The notes under the pieces were generated by a model that was not told the origin of the DNA, did no database searches, and was given only the letters and a program-made list of their open reading frames with translations. From assembly GCA_012744475.1 (NCBI GenBank), contig JAAYBV010000020.1, positions 1 to 35,524 of the forward strand: 35,524 bases of DNA. Reading direction: 5' to 3'. Numbering within the stretch: position 1 is the stretch's first letter; every line of letters starts with the position of its first letter. The DNA comes from Phycisphaerae bacterium (GTDB lineage: Bacteria; Planctomycetota; Phycisphaerae; Sedimentisphaerales; Anaerobacaceae). Below, piece by piece: positions 15,282 to 23,724 of this stretch. The translations under genes were made by a program, and so were the position numbers.

Positions 15282-16052
15282 CTACTCGACGTGAATGACG
15301 TTGCGGGTGCGGTCTGCTTCGAGTCCAGCTTCCTTGATGACGTCGTACAGGTCGCGACAGCCGTGCACCTTGATGAAGTCGAAGTGAGGGTCGGATTCGT
15401 CCTTGGCGGTCAGTTGAACCGTGCCGATACCGAGCAGGCAGTCCCAGAGCGAGCGGCGCAATTTCAGGTCGATCACGCGAAACATGTCGATGTTGTCGAC
15501 GCGACGGTCGAAGATCCCTCGCGACCACTCGATCCGATCCGGCGTGACTTCGTAGTAGATGCTCTTCAGGGAGAGGATATTCCAGAGCAGCACGGACAGG
15601 GCCGCTGCGATGAACGCCAGCGCGCCGAGGTCAATCCATGCCTCGACCTGGGTCAGTCGCTGGGCCGGAATGTTCACCTTCGGCAGGTAGGCGTCCACGA
15701 AGACGGCCACCTGGGTCACGCGGTACTTCAGGACCGCCCAGCAGATGGCGACGAGGACGCCTGTCTTGATCGCGGCGCCCGTCAGGGCGAACACGCTCGG
15801 CCGGCCGTACCAGAGAACGTCATCGTCTTCGGCCTGTTCATCCGGCAGATCTGGATCCGCCTCTTCGAAATCAGGATCAGGATCGGACGGGCCGAACCTC
15901 GTTCGGGTCTGGGCCCGGTCACCGTGCAGAAACTCGCCGCAGAAGCGGCACTTGATCGCCTCGTAACGGATTTCCTCGGCACAATAGGGACACGGTTTCG
16001 TGCGATGCCGGAGCCGCTGGGGCAAGTAAGTCGGTTCCGCTGGTTTTGGCAT
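15282..16052 (-). CDS. Zinc-ribbon, two-helix membrane protein with bacterial PH domain
   Basis: The 256-residue protein starts with a zinc ribbon, Cys21-x-x-Cys24 and Cys35-x-x-Cys38 (CPYCAEEIRYEAIKCRFCG). An acidic linker (DPDPDFEEADPDLPDEQAED) follows. Two hydrophobic segments lie at about 86-107 and 138-160. The C-terminal domain is of the bacterial pleckstrin-homology type (DUF304, YdbT-like), with YYEVTPDRIEWSRGIFDRRV and the DNIDMFRVIDLKLRRS segment. Such proteins are membrane-anchored and of unknown function. The start at 16052 has no clear ribosome-binding site, but the zinc ribbon would be lost by any later start. It lies downstream of the DEAD-box helicase on the same strand, after 160 bases. 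Confidence 0.85.
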   Translation of the reverse strand: MPKPAEPTYLPQRLRHRTKPCPYCAEEIRYEAIKCRFCGEFLHGDRAQTRTRFGPSDPDPDFEEADPDLPDEQAEDDDVLWYGRPSVFALTGAAIKTGVLVAICWAVLKYRVTQVAVFVDAYLPKVNIPAQRLTQVEAWIDLGALAFIAAALSVLLWNILSLKSIYYEVTPDRIEWSRGIFDRRVDNIDMFRVIDLKLRRSLWDCLLGIGTVQLTAKDESDPHFDFIKVHGCRDLYDVIKEAGLEADRTRNVIHVE

Positions 16053-16212
16053 AGCTGATGCACCCCGGACTGTTTCGTTCCGTCAAATCCGATTCGCCCG
16101 CGCCGGCCGCGACCGCCGGGCGGTTCCATACGTTTATCGGCCAGATCGGACGGATCGGACCAGTGCGCGAGACGATCCGGAGGCATTTTGGGTTATCGGG
16201 CGTGCCGCGACG

Positions 16213-17616
16213 CTATGTTGGGGGTGGGACTCTGGCGAGCAATCCTTCTTCCGGCATGACGCAGTGGAGCGGATTCCCGATGTATTCCTCGATGGCGGGG
16301 ATGATGAACGACTCGTCCTCGCAGGCGAACGAGATGGAGGTGCCGGCCACGCCGGCGCGCCCGGTGCGCCCGATGCGGTGGACATAATCCTCCGGCTCGT
16401 AGGGGAACTCGTAGTTGACCACCAGGCCGATGTCCTTGACGTGCAGACCCCGTCCGGCGACGTCGGTGGCCACGACCACCTGCACCGTGCCGGTGCGGAA
16501 GTCCTCCAAAATGCGCAGCCGCTTGTTCTGGGGCACCGCCCCGGAGAGCAGCTCGCACGCGATGCCGTGTTTCTTCAGCTTGTTGACCAGAGCCTGGGTG
16601 TGGTCCCGCCGGTTGCAGAAGATCAGCGTCCGATCGTCGGCCCGCTTCTTGAGAATGTTGTAGAGCAGCTTGAACTTGTCTCGCGACGTGACGATGTAGA
16701 CAATCTGGTGGACCGTCTCGACCGCCACGTGTTCGGGCTCGACCTCGCAAATGACCGGATCGGGCATCCACTGGGACGCCAGGCGCAGGACATCCTCCGT
16801 CAGCGTGGCGCTGAAGAGCATGGTGCGACGGTGGTTCTTCGGCGGGGTCTCGCGGATGATGCGCTTGACTTCCGGGATGAAGCCCATGTCGAGCATCCGG
16901 TCCGCTTCGTCGATGACCAGAATCTCGACGTCCTTGAGCTTAATGCTGCCTCGCTTGACGAAGTCGAGCAGACGTCCGGGGGTCGCCACAATCAGATCGA
17001 CGGGCGCCCTGTCCAGACGCCGCTGCTGCCGCCTGACCTCCAGACCTCCATAGACCGCCAGGCAGTTGAAGTGACAGTACTTGCCGAGGTCTTCGGCGTC
17101 CTTTGCGATCTGGATGGCCAGCTCTCGCGTGGGCGCCAGCACGAGGGCGCGAGGCGATCCGGCCGGCCTTTCTGTCTGGATGGGGTCCTGGAGGAACTTG
17201 CTGAAGATCGTGATAAGGAACGCGGCGGTCTTTCCGGTTCCCGTCTGGGCTCGGCCGGAGATGTTCTGTCCGGCGTGTGCATGGATCAGGACCTTCGCCT
17301 GGATCGGCGTGCAATACTTGAATCCCAGGTCGGCGATCGCGTGCATGATCGGGTCGGGAATCCCCAGATCATGAAACCGCACCTCGCCCGGTTTCTCGGG
17401 CACCTGGAACTGCTCGATGCTCCAGGACGTTTTCTTCCTGCCGCCGCGCCGTCTTCGGGATCGTTTGGCACGCCGCTCGGTATCAGGCGGGGGCGGCGTC
17501 ACTGCCTCATTGATGCACGGCTCGCCGGATTGCGACGCCTCTTCAGTCGATTCTGTGGACGGCGATGAGTCTGTCGAGGTTGTTTCCCTGTGTCGTGGTC
17601 TTGTCATGGTCAGCAT
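16213..17616 (-). CDS. DEAD-box RNA helicase with basic N-terminal extension
   Basis: The 467-residue protein is an ATP-dependent RNA helicase. Its Q motif lies in FHDLGIPDPIMHAIADLGFK. Motif I is AQTGTGKT, Ia PTRELAIQI, Ib VATPGRLL, II the DEAD box (VIDEADRML), III SAT, and VI HRIGRTGRAG. The first 80 or so residues are low-complexity and then strongly basic (RRAKRSRRRRGGRKKT), which probably helps RNA binding. The C-terminal tail is short. ATG 17616 or 17607 are both plausible and neither has a good ribosome-binding site; an upstream extension to 17937 overlaps the next helicase gene and is rejected. Likely roles are ribosome assembly, mRNA decay or cold adaptation. A second DEAD-box gene lies 112 bases upstream on the same strand. 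Confidence 0.92.
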   Translation of the reverse strand: MLTMTRPRHRETTSTDSSPSTESTEEASQSGEPCINEAVTPPPPDTERRAKRSRRRRGGRKKTSWSIEQFQVPEKPGEVRFHDLGIPDPIMHAIADLGFKYCTPIQAKVLIHAHAGQNISGRAQTGTGKTAAFLITIFSKFLQDPIQTERPAGSPRALVLAPTRELAIQIAKDAEDLGKYCHFNCLAVYGGLEVRRQQRRLDRAPVDLIVATPGRLLDFVKRGSIKLKDVEILVIDEADRMLDMGFIPEVKRIIRETPPKNHRRTMLFSATLTEDVLRLASQWMPDPVICEVEPEHVAVETVHQIVYIVTSRDKFKLLYNILKKRADDRTLIFCNRRDHTQALVNKLKKHGIACELLSGAVPQNKRLRILEDFRTGTVQVVVATDVAGRGLHVKDIGLVVNYEFPYEPEDYVHRIGRTGRAGVAGTSISFACEDESFIIPAIEEYIGNPLHCVMPEEGLLARVPPPT

Positions 17617-17728
17617 TGAACTACAGAATCGCTGCAAAAGCGAGAGGAAAACACGACAGGAAGCCAGCGCAGGGCGTGAGCACGAGATCGCGGCGTCTGC
17701 GTTTCGTTCCGTTTGAGTGGCCAGTGGT

Positions 17729-19009
17729 CTATGCAGAGTGGGGCCTCGCTTTCCTGCGACGGCGCCAGGCCGGCCCGCTCTTGGCACGGACCGACGATGG
17801 TCGAGCGGCGACGAAGGTCCTGCCGTGACGGCGCGGCGGGGGATTCTTCTTCGGCTCCGCCGGCGCCGGCTCCATCGCGACACAGGCGAACCCCGGGCAC
17901 GTCTGTGGGCTGAAGCGTCGTCCGATGAACTTTTCAATCTGCCCGAGGTACTTCTTTTCGTCCTGCGAGACGAACGTGATGGCGTCGCCGGTGGCGGTGG
18001 CGCGTCCGGTGCGACCGATCCGATGGATGTAGTCTTCCGCGAACGCCGGGACGTCGAAATTGATCACGTGCGAGATGCCCGAAACGTCGATGCCGCGTGC
18101 GGCAATGTCCGTCGCGACCATGACCTGGTACTTGCCGCTCTTGAAGCCATCCAGGGCCCGTTGCCGCTGACCCTGGCTGCGTCCGGAGTGGATCGCGACC
18201 GAGACGATGCCCGACCGTTCGAGCCGACGCGTGATCTTGTCGGCCCCGTGCTTGGTTCGCGAGAAGACCAGGACGCTGTACATCGGGCTGTTCTTGAGCA
18301 TGTGCAACAGAAGATCGATCTTCTGCGATTTCTCGACGGGATAGACATGCTGCGTGACGGTCTCGATGGGATTCTGGGGACGGCCGATCTGAATCATCTT
18401 CGGCGACTTCTGCATGCCGGCCGACAGTCCCTTGATCTCGGGGCTGATGGTGGCGGAGAAGAGCATCGTCTGACGGTTTGTGGGCAGGGCGTCAACGATC
18501 TTCCGCACGTCTCGGATGAAGCCCATGTCCAGCATGCGATCGGCCTCATCCAGAACGAGCACCTCGATCGCTTCGAAGCGGATCGAGCCTCGCTGCATGT
18601 GGTCGAGCAGCCGGCCCGGCGTGGACACGACGATGTCGACGCCGCGTCGCAGGGCGCTCAATTGGTTTTCGATGCTGACACCGCCGTAGATGGCGAGCGT
18701 CCGCAGGCGGAGAAACCGACCATAGCCGAGGATCGACTGCTCGATCTGCACCGCCAGCTCGCGCGTCGGTGTCAGGATCAACGACTTGATTCCTTTCTTG
18801 TGCCTGCTTCTTTCGTGAGCGAGCCGGTTGAGGATCGGCAGGACGAACGCGGCCGTCTTGCCCGTCCCGGTCTGGGCGCAGCCGATGACATCATGGCCGT
18901 CGAGCGCGACCGGGATCGCCTGCGATTGGATTTCTGTGGGTGTGGTGTAGCCGGTGGCAAGGATTCCCTGCACCAGCGGTTCGGAAAGACCAAACGTCTT
19001 AAATGGCAT
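17729..19009 (-). CDS. DEAD-box RNA helicase, RhlE-like
   Basis: The 426-residue protein carries every DEAD-box motif: Q motif in FGLSEPLVQGILATGYTTPT, AQTGTGKTAAF, PTRELAVQIEQ, STPGRLLDHM, VLDEADRMLDMGF, SAT and HRIGRTGRATATGD. The core is closest to the RhlE group, and the short tail ends with a basic, proline-rich segment. RhlE-type helicases act in ribosome maturation and RNA degradosome functions. ATG 19009 begins at the usual RhlE start (MPFKTFGLSEPL) with a weak AGGAT upstream. It is followed by a second DEAD-box gene and preceded by EF-G on the same strand, forming a translation-related neighbourhood. The 276-base leader between EF-G and this gene could carry post-transcriptional control, which is usual for cold-induced helicases, but no specific structure was found. 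Confidence 0.92.
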   Translation of the reverse strand: MPFKTFGLSEPLVQGILATGYTTPTEIQSQAIPVALDGHDVIGCAQTGTGKTAAFVLPILNRLAHERSRHKKGIKSLILTPTRELAVQIEQSILGYGRFLRLRTLAIYGGVSIENQLSALRRGVDIVVSTPGRLLDHMQRGSIRFEAIEVLVLDEADRMLDMGFIRDVRKIVDALPTNRQTMLFSATISPEIKGLSAGMQKSPKMIQIGRPQNPIETVTQHVYPVEKSQKIDLLLHMLKNSPMYSVLVFSRTKHGADKITRRLERSGIVSVAIHSGRSQGQRQRALDGFKSGKYQVMVATDIAARGIDVSGISHVINFDVPAFAEDYIHRIGRTGRATATGDAITFVSQDEKKYLGQIEKFIGRRFSPQTCPGFACVAMEPAPAEPKKNPPPRRHGRTFVAARPSSVRAKSGPAWRRRRKARPHSA

Positions 19010-19285
19010 GAAACAATCCTAAAGGTAGGACGGACGTACAAGCGCCCGACCTGGTGACGAAAATGACAATCCCCAAGGGATGGCACAACCACCCCTCAGC
19101 GGGACTACAGGTGTGGAGTGAGGTTCTGACGCGGTGTAGCAAACGTCGTGAGACTCCACTAAGAACCATACGGCGCCCGCCGGACCGACGGACCCCATCG
19201 ACGTGGAGCCCGTTGCCGGCTGCGTTCTCGGCTTCCCGGCGTGACAGCGCCACGCCCGGGAGCCTTGGCAGCGGACCGGAGATCC

Positions 19286-21382
19286 TTACTTCCGGACCGG
19301 CTGCTGGTTCTTCTCACGACGTCGGTTGACGATTTCTTCGGCCAGGCGTGTCGGGACCTGAGCGTAACGGCACATCTCCATCGAGAACGTGGCCATGCCC
19401 CGACTCAGTCCTCGCACAACGGTCGCGTAACCGAACATGTTGGCCAACGGCACTTCGGCACGGATCACGGTATACGTGTCACGTGCGGTGGTTTGCATGA
19501 TGATTCCGCGACGGCTGTTGAGATCGCCCACGATAGGGCCCTGGAACTCGGTCGGCGTTTCGACCTCCACGGTCATGATCGGCTCCTGGAGGCAGGGCCT
19601 GGACCGCTTGAAGGCTTCGATGAAGGCGTCCCTTCCGGCGATTCGGAACGCCATCTCGCTGGAATCGACCGCGTGGAAGGACCCATCATCGAGGCACATC
19701 TTGCAGCCGACGATCTCGTATCCGGCCAGCGGCCCCTTCTTCATCGCGGCCTGGAAACCCTTGTTGACGGCGGGGATGTACTCGCTGGGGATGCGTCCGG
19801 AGGTGATGTTGTCCTCGAACTCGTACGGCCCGTCGGCGTCCGGTCCCAGAGGGATCAGGCGGCCGATCACGTGGGCGTACTGGCCCGACCCGCCGGTCTG
19901 CTTCTTGTGGCGATAGTTGAATTCGGACTCGACGGTGGGCGATTCCCGGTAGCTGACGTTCGGGGCGCCGACTGTGACGCTGGCCTTGAACTCCCGCCGC
20001 ATCCGTTCCACATAGATGTCCAGATGGAGCTCGCCCATGCCGGCAATGACCGTTTCGCCTGTCTCCGGGTCCGTCGAGACGCGAAACGTCGGGTCCTCTT
20101 TCATGAACCGGCTCAGTGCCTTGGCCATGTGCTCCTGGTCGGCCGAGGTGGCCGGCGTGATGGACAGGCTGATGACCGGGTCGGCTACGAAGATGCTCTC
20201 GAGCGAGTAGTTGATGCCTTCGCCGCAGATCGTGTCGCCGCTGGCACACTCGACCGCCAGCAGGGCGATGATGTCACCCGGACCGGCGTCAGTGATGTCG
20301 GCGCGGTCGTTTGCGTGCATGCGGACGATGCGCCCCATGCGCAGCATGCGGTTGGTGCGGGCGTTGCGGTATTGCCGGCCCTTGACGATCCGGCCCTGAT
20401 ACACGCGGACGTAGCTCAGTTGTCCGAAGGATTCATCCGCAATCTTGAAAACCATCCCCACCAGCGGGGCGTCGGGATCGCTGGCCAGCGGGGTTTCCGT
20501 TCCCGCGTTATCGTGGTCGCGAGCGAAATAGGAACGATCCATCGGGCTGGGCAGGAAGTCGCACACGGCGTCCATCAGCGGCTGGACCCCTTTGTTCTTG
20601 AAGGCCGAGCCCATCACCATCGGAACGATGTCACGGTTGATCGTGGCCTCACGAATGACTCTGCGAATCAGGCTCTCCTCGACCGGCCGGTCCTCCAGAA
20701 GCACCTCGATCAGCCGATCGTTGTACATGCTCAGCGCCTCGAGCATCGCCTGGCGTGCCTTCCCGGCAGCTTGGAGGCAGGCGTCGGGGATCGGACCACG
20801 GACCACCTTCTCGCCGTCCTTGCCTTCGAAGACGATCGCCTCCATGGTGATCAGGTCGATCACCCCCTTGAAAGTGTCGCCGCAGCCCATGGGCAGTTGG
20901 ATCGGTACGACGTTCAGCCCGAGCTTCTGGGTCATGTCCTGCCGGACGCGGTCGGGGTCGGCGCCGGTCCGGTCCATCTTGTTGACGAACGCGATCCGCG
21001 GCACACGATAGCGTTTCATCTGCTGGTCGACCGTGATCGACTGGCTTTGAACGCCGCCGACGGCGCACAGGACCATGATCGCCCCGTCCAGAACACGCAG
21101 CGACCGCTCGACTTCGACGGTGAAGTCTACGTGCCCGGGCGTGTCGATGAGATTGATGCTCTTGTCCTTCCAGGCGACCTGCGTCGCGGCCGAGGCGATG
21201 GTGATCCCTCGCTCGCGTTCGAGTTCCATGAAGTCCATCGTCGCGCCGCCCTGGCCGGTGTGGACCTCCTGCATGCGGTGAATGCGGCCGGCATAGAACA
21301 GAATGCGCTCGCTCAAGGTGGTCTTACCCGAGTCGATGTGCGCTGAAATTCCGATGTTCCGAATCCTGCTGATCTTTTCCAT
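19286..21382 (-). CDS. fusA: Translation elongation factor G, DSGKTT type
   Basis: The 698-residue GTPase drives ribosomal translocation or ribosome recycling. G1 is AHIDSGKTT (residues 14-22), G2 lies in ERERGITIASAATQ, G3 is DTPGHVDF and G4 is NKMD. Domains II to V follow, including the IPSEYIPAVNKGF segment of domain IV. Length is standard. The P-loop reads DSGKTT, not the DAGKTT of most bacterial EF-Gs; this and HIDSGKTTLSERILFYAGRI match the spirochaete/planctomycete/delta-proteobacterial and mitochondrial EF-G1 type. In organisms with this form, a second paralogue performs recycling, so this copy is probably the translocase (known for the group, inferred here). ATG 21382 is the conserved start with GGGAAG just upstream; an in-frame ATG at 21505 would add 41 residues foreign to the family. 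Confidence 0.96.
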   Translation of the reverse strand: MEKISRIRNIGISAHIDSGKTTLSERILFYAGRIHRMQEVHTGQGGATMDFMELERERGITIASAATQVAWKDKSINLIDTPGHVDFTVEVERSLRVLDGAIMVLCAVGGVQSQSITVDQQMKRYRVPRIAFVNKMDRTGADPDRVRQDMTQKLGLNVVPIQLPMGCGDTFKGVIDLITMEAIVFEGKDGEKVVRGPIPDACLQAAGKARQAMLEALSMYNDRLIEVLLEDRPVEESLIRRVIREATINRDIVPMVMGSAFKNKGVQPLMDAVCDFLPSPMDRSYFARDHDNAGTETPLASDPDAPLVGMVFKIADESFGQLSYVRVYQGRIVKGRQYRNARTNRMLRMGRIVRMHANDRADITDAGPGDIIALLAVECASGDTICGEGINYSLESIFVADPVISLSITPATSADQEHMAKALSRFMKEDPTFRVSTDPETGETVIAGMGELHLDIYVERMRREFKASVTVGAPNVSYRESPTVESEFNYRHKKQTGGSGQYAHVIGRLIPLGPDADGPYEFEDNITSGRIPSEYIPAVNKGFQAAMKKGPLAGYEIVGCKMCLDDGSFHAVDSSEMAFRIAGRDAFIEAFKRSRPCLQEPIMTVEVETPTEFQGPIVGDLNSRRGIIMQTTARDTYTVIRAEVPLANMFGYATVVRGLSRGMATFSMEMCRYAQVPTRLAEEIVNRRREKNQQPVRK

Positions 21383-21806
21383 ATCTTCCCAAAGCCATTC
21401 TCTAACGCACCACAACACTCGCCTGCCCTTATCGGCAGGAGGAGCTTCAAATCTGTCCTGTCGTTGGTGATTCTTCGCCCTTGCCACCTGTTTCCTGGGT
21501 TGCATTGACCGGCGGGTGCCTACCCTCCCTCCCAGCAGAGCGAAGAACTCATCATCCTATCGGACAAATTGCGGGGGAGCAAGAGAAATCTGCCGCTCTC
21601 GGCAGAAAAATAACACTTGACCTGTTCAGCGGCCCATGAGCCGGCCTTGTCGACGGGGGTGAAACAGCCCCCCGGAAACGGGCGAATGGTGCGATACGAC
21701 GGGCGCACCGCGTGTGGGGCCCGAGGGGAGGGCCGATAACTGGTGGTGAGGGCTTGAACGCCCTGGTCCTGACCGGGCCGAAGCGTCTCTGGCCGTCTGT
21801 GATGAG
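21383..21806. other. 424-bp gene-free spacer upstream of fusA
   Basis: No convincing coding region is present on either strand. It is the leader of fusA on the minus strand and the downstream flank of the ERR-repeat gene. I see no T-tract hairpin, riboswitch or box pair worth calling. Confidence 0.4.
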
Positions 21807-22265
21807 CTATTTCGTCAGTAGCGGCTTGCGAGCTCGACGCCGGCCCTTGGCGGTCTTATCTGTGACCTTCAACTCGGGCGACGATTCGCACAACGATTGA
21901 GGTTCGGCCACGCGGCGATACCCCAACGCCTTGATGACTTCGAGGACCTCCGTCCAGGTCGGAAATGGCCGCGCATTGGCTCGCTTGTATTCGTCAATAG
22001 CCATCACGAACTCGAATTGCTCGTCTGACATCTGGCCCTCCTCTGCAGCCTTGCGATCCTCACTGCGCCGCCGTCCGGGGCCACGACGTCGATCCAGCCC
22101 AAGTCGGCGGTCCACCACATTCTGTCTGCGTTCCACCCCGCTTCGCCGCTCCACGAAATCCGGGCTGGTGGTGTCCGCTTCCTTCTTGCGCCTGTCGCCG
22201 GTGCAGTCACAGCGACCTTCTCGGCAACAGGGTCTGTCGGTGTGTTTCTTCTCTGCCTCTACCAT
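21807..22265 (-). CDS. Hypothetical protein with arginine-rich tandem motif
   Basis: I do not recognise a characterised family. The 152-residue protein has a cysteine pair cluster (CCREGRCDC), then a tandem of about seven residues per unit ([29 protein letters not shown]). A conserved-looking block [20 protein letters not shown] followed by IKALGYRRV comes next, and a basic C-terminus ends [12 protein letters not shown] recall the central block from uncharacterised Planctomycetota proteins, so it may be a small DNA- or RNA-associated regulator (inference). ATG 22265 is preceded by GAGG at a longer than usual distance. The arginine tandem is low complexity and will give spurious similarity hits. 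It is co-directional with the DUF2007 gene 98 bases upstream. Confidence 0.65.
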   Translation of the reverse strand: MVEAEKKHTDRPCCREGRCDCTGDRRKKEADTTSPDFVERRSGVERRQNVVDRRLGLDRRRGPGRRRSEDRKAAEEGQMSDEQFEFVMAIDEYKRANARPFPTWTEVLEVIKALGYRRVAEPQSLCESSPELKVTDKTAKGRRRARKPLLTK

Positions 22266-22363
22266 AGTGGGTCGGCCCTCTCTCTTGTACGATTGCTCCG
22301 CGTCTGCCGCCGCCTGGACGGAGGAATCGATGATTGCGCCTGTGCGGTACGCCGTCGGGCGTA

Positions 22364-22684
22364 TCAGTACTCGTCGTCCAGCAGGTCCGCGTCGAAATCG
22401 ACCTCTTCCTCGTCTTCCATCGCATAGTCGTAGAAGTCGTCATAGGCATCCTGCGACTCGATCACGACATGGGCCTCATCGAGGAAGTCCTCGGGCACCA
22501 TGATAGCTACCCCCTTGTGCTCGCCGCTGGGATCGAGCTGCTCCTTGATCGTGGCGGGGATGTCGTTGAGCTTCAGCAGGGTTTGGTACTCCTTGGCTTG
22601 GTCCACGTCGTTCAGGAGTGTGACGACCACCAGATCCTTGAGTTTCGCCTGCCCGTTGTTCTTCTTGTCCATCGGCTTTCTCAT
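22364..22684 (-). CDS. DUF2007-like putative signal-transducing protein
   Basis: The 106-residue protein matches the DUF2007 pattern: [20 protein letters not shown], then [17 protein letters not shown], then [20 protein letters not shown]. This is a small ferredoxin-like alpha/beta fold annotated as a putative signalling protein, with no proven biochemical role. A strongly acidic tail ([16 protein letters not shown]) follows. ATG 22684 is chosen because GGAG lies seven bases upstream; ATG 22672 is the alternative. An upstream in-frame extension to 22822 reads as non-family sequence. It is divergent from the histone gene by about 330 bases. Confidence 0.75.
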   Translation of the reverse strand: MRKPMDKKNNGQAKLKDLVVVTLLNDVDQAKEYQTLLKLNDIPATIKEQLDPSGEHKGVAIMVPEDFLDEAHVVIESQDAYDDFYDYAMEDEEEVDFDADLLDDEY

Positions 22685-23017
22685 CTTCGCGCTCCATAAC
22701 AGAACCACGTGCTCTTCATCATCCAGGAGTCCGGTGTCGCAGGCCCGCGGGCCGAAACGGGCGACATGGAACCCTCTCTCCTGGTTCGTCTGGGCCTGGA
22801 TCACAGGCAGCGGCGGCCACAACGCCCAGCCACCGGCCCCAAGCTCACTGGAGCCTATCGGCCTTGGAGGGGCAGGAATTTAGGGGGTTTGGCGTTTTTT
22901 TTGTTGCATTAGGACGGGTCCTGGGCAAGATGGTCAGCAAATCCCGTGCGGCACCGGGGGGTAGCGTGCCGAGGAATGTCTCGTTACCGGTTTTCTGTGT
23001 CAGGGAGGACCATGGCG

Positions 23018-23206
23018 ATGCCCAAAAAGAAGAGGGAGGCATTGGTGGTGGCAAGCAAGGTCAAAGCCCATATCAAGGGTCAGAAGATGATGACCTCGTC
23101 TGAGGCCCTGGAGGCCATCAGTGAGCGTGTCTATGATATGCTTGATGCGGCGATTGCCCGCGCCAGAGCGAACCGTCGCAGTACCGTCAAGGCACAAGAC
23201 CTGTAG
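23018..23206 (+). CDS. Bacterial histone-fold protein
   Basis: The 62-residue basic protein has the layout of a single histone fold. A short helix (LVVASKVKAHIKG) leads to a loop, then a long central helix (SSEALEAISERVYDMLDAAI and ARARAN), then RRSTVKAQDL at the C-terminus. The terminal R-[RK]-[ST]-V-K-A-x-D-[LI] pattern is the loop 2 and third-helix signature of archaeal and eukaryotic histones, and the basic N-terminal PKKKRE is also typical. Known bacterial histones are about this size with a shortened third helix. It would bind and bend DNA as a dimer, perhaps in chromosome organisation (known for some bacterial members, inferred here). AGGGAGG at 23002-23008 is nine bases before ATG 23018 and only three before ATG 23012, so I prefer the later start. 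Confidence 0.8.
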   Translation: MPKKKREALVVASKVKAHIKGQKMMTSSEALEAISERVYDMLDAAIARARANRRSTVKAQDL

Positions 23207-23724
23207 TCGGGCAGTCGGCCGTCGCCTGTCCGCACACGCAGGTGTTGCGATTGGCCTGTCGCAAACGAGCTGTTTCGGGATATGGCGGAACGGCTTTGCT
23301 GTTGACGCGGGTCGCGTCAGCGGCGTGAATCCCGACGGCATGATGGGGAATTGCGATCTCTCGGCGGCCTCTGGGAAGAGGCTTGGGCATACTGGCGTGA
23401 GGCCAGGGGGTGTGTTCGGCAGAGCGGCGGACGGCGCCAACAGCCTATAAAACAGGGGGCAGCAGTGCCTCAAGTACGGTTTTTTCCAAGAATTGCTATA
23501 CTCCTGGGGTGGGAATGGCCGATGAATACATTGATATTCCTGTGACAAGTGGAAAATTTTTTGCGCACAGAGATCAAGCGGGTGGACGTGGCTGCCGATA
23601 CCTTAGACATATTAGGAAGGCGCCACAGGGGCGTCTCCTTCGAGCGACGTTCGCCAGACCAGTGTTCGGTGGTGGGCTCGACAGCGGCCAGATTCCACCG
23701 GACCCCGGAAAGAAGTGAGGACCT
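23207..23724. other. 518-bp spacer upstream of the alpha-glucan operon
   Basis: No convincing coding region is present. A TATACT hexamer at 23497-23502 is a possible -10 for the operon, but the bases 17 upstream do not resemble a -35. The stretch 23520-23570 is locally AT-rich. I see no repeat of families 1 or 2 here. Confidence 0.35.

Noticed and set aside
23497-23502. Promoter for the alpha-glucan operon
   Set aside because: The -10-like TATACT has no acceptable -35 partner at 16-18 bases, so it was only mentioned in the spacer entry.
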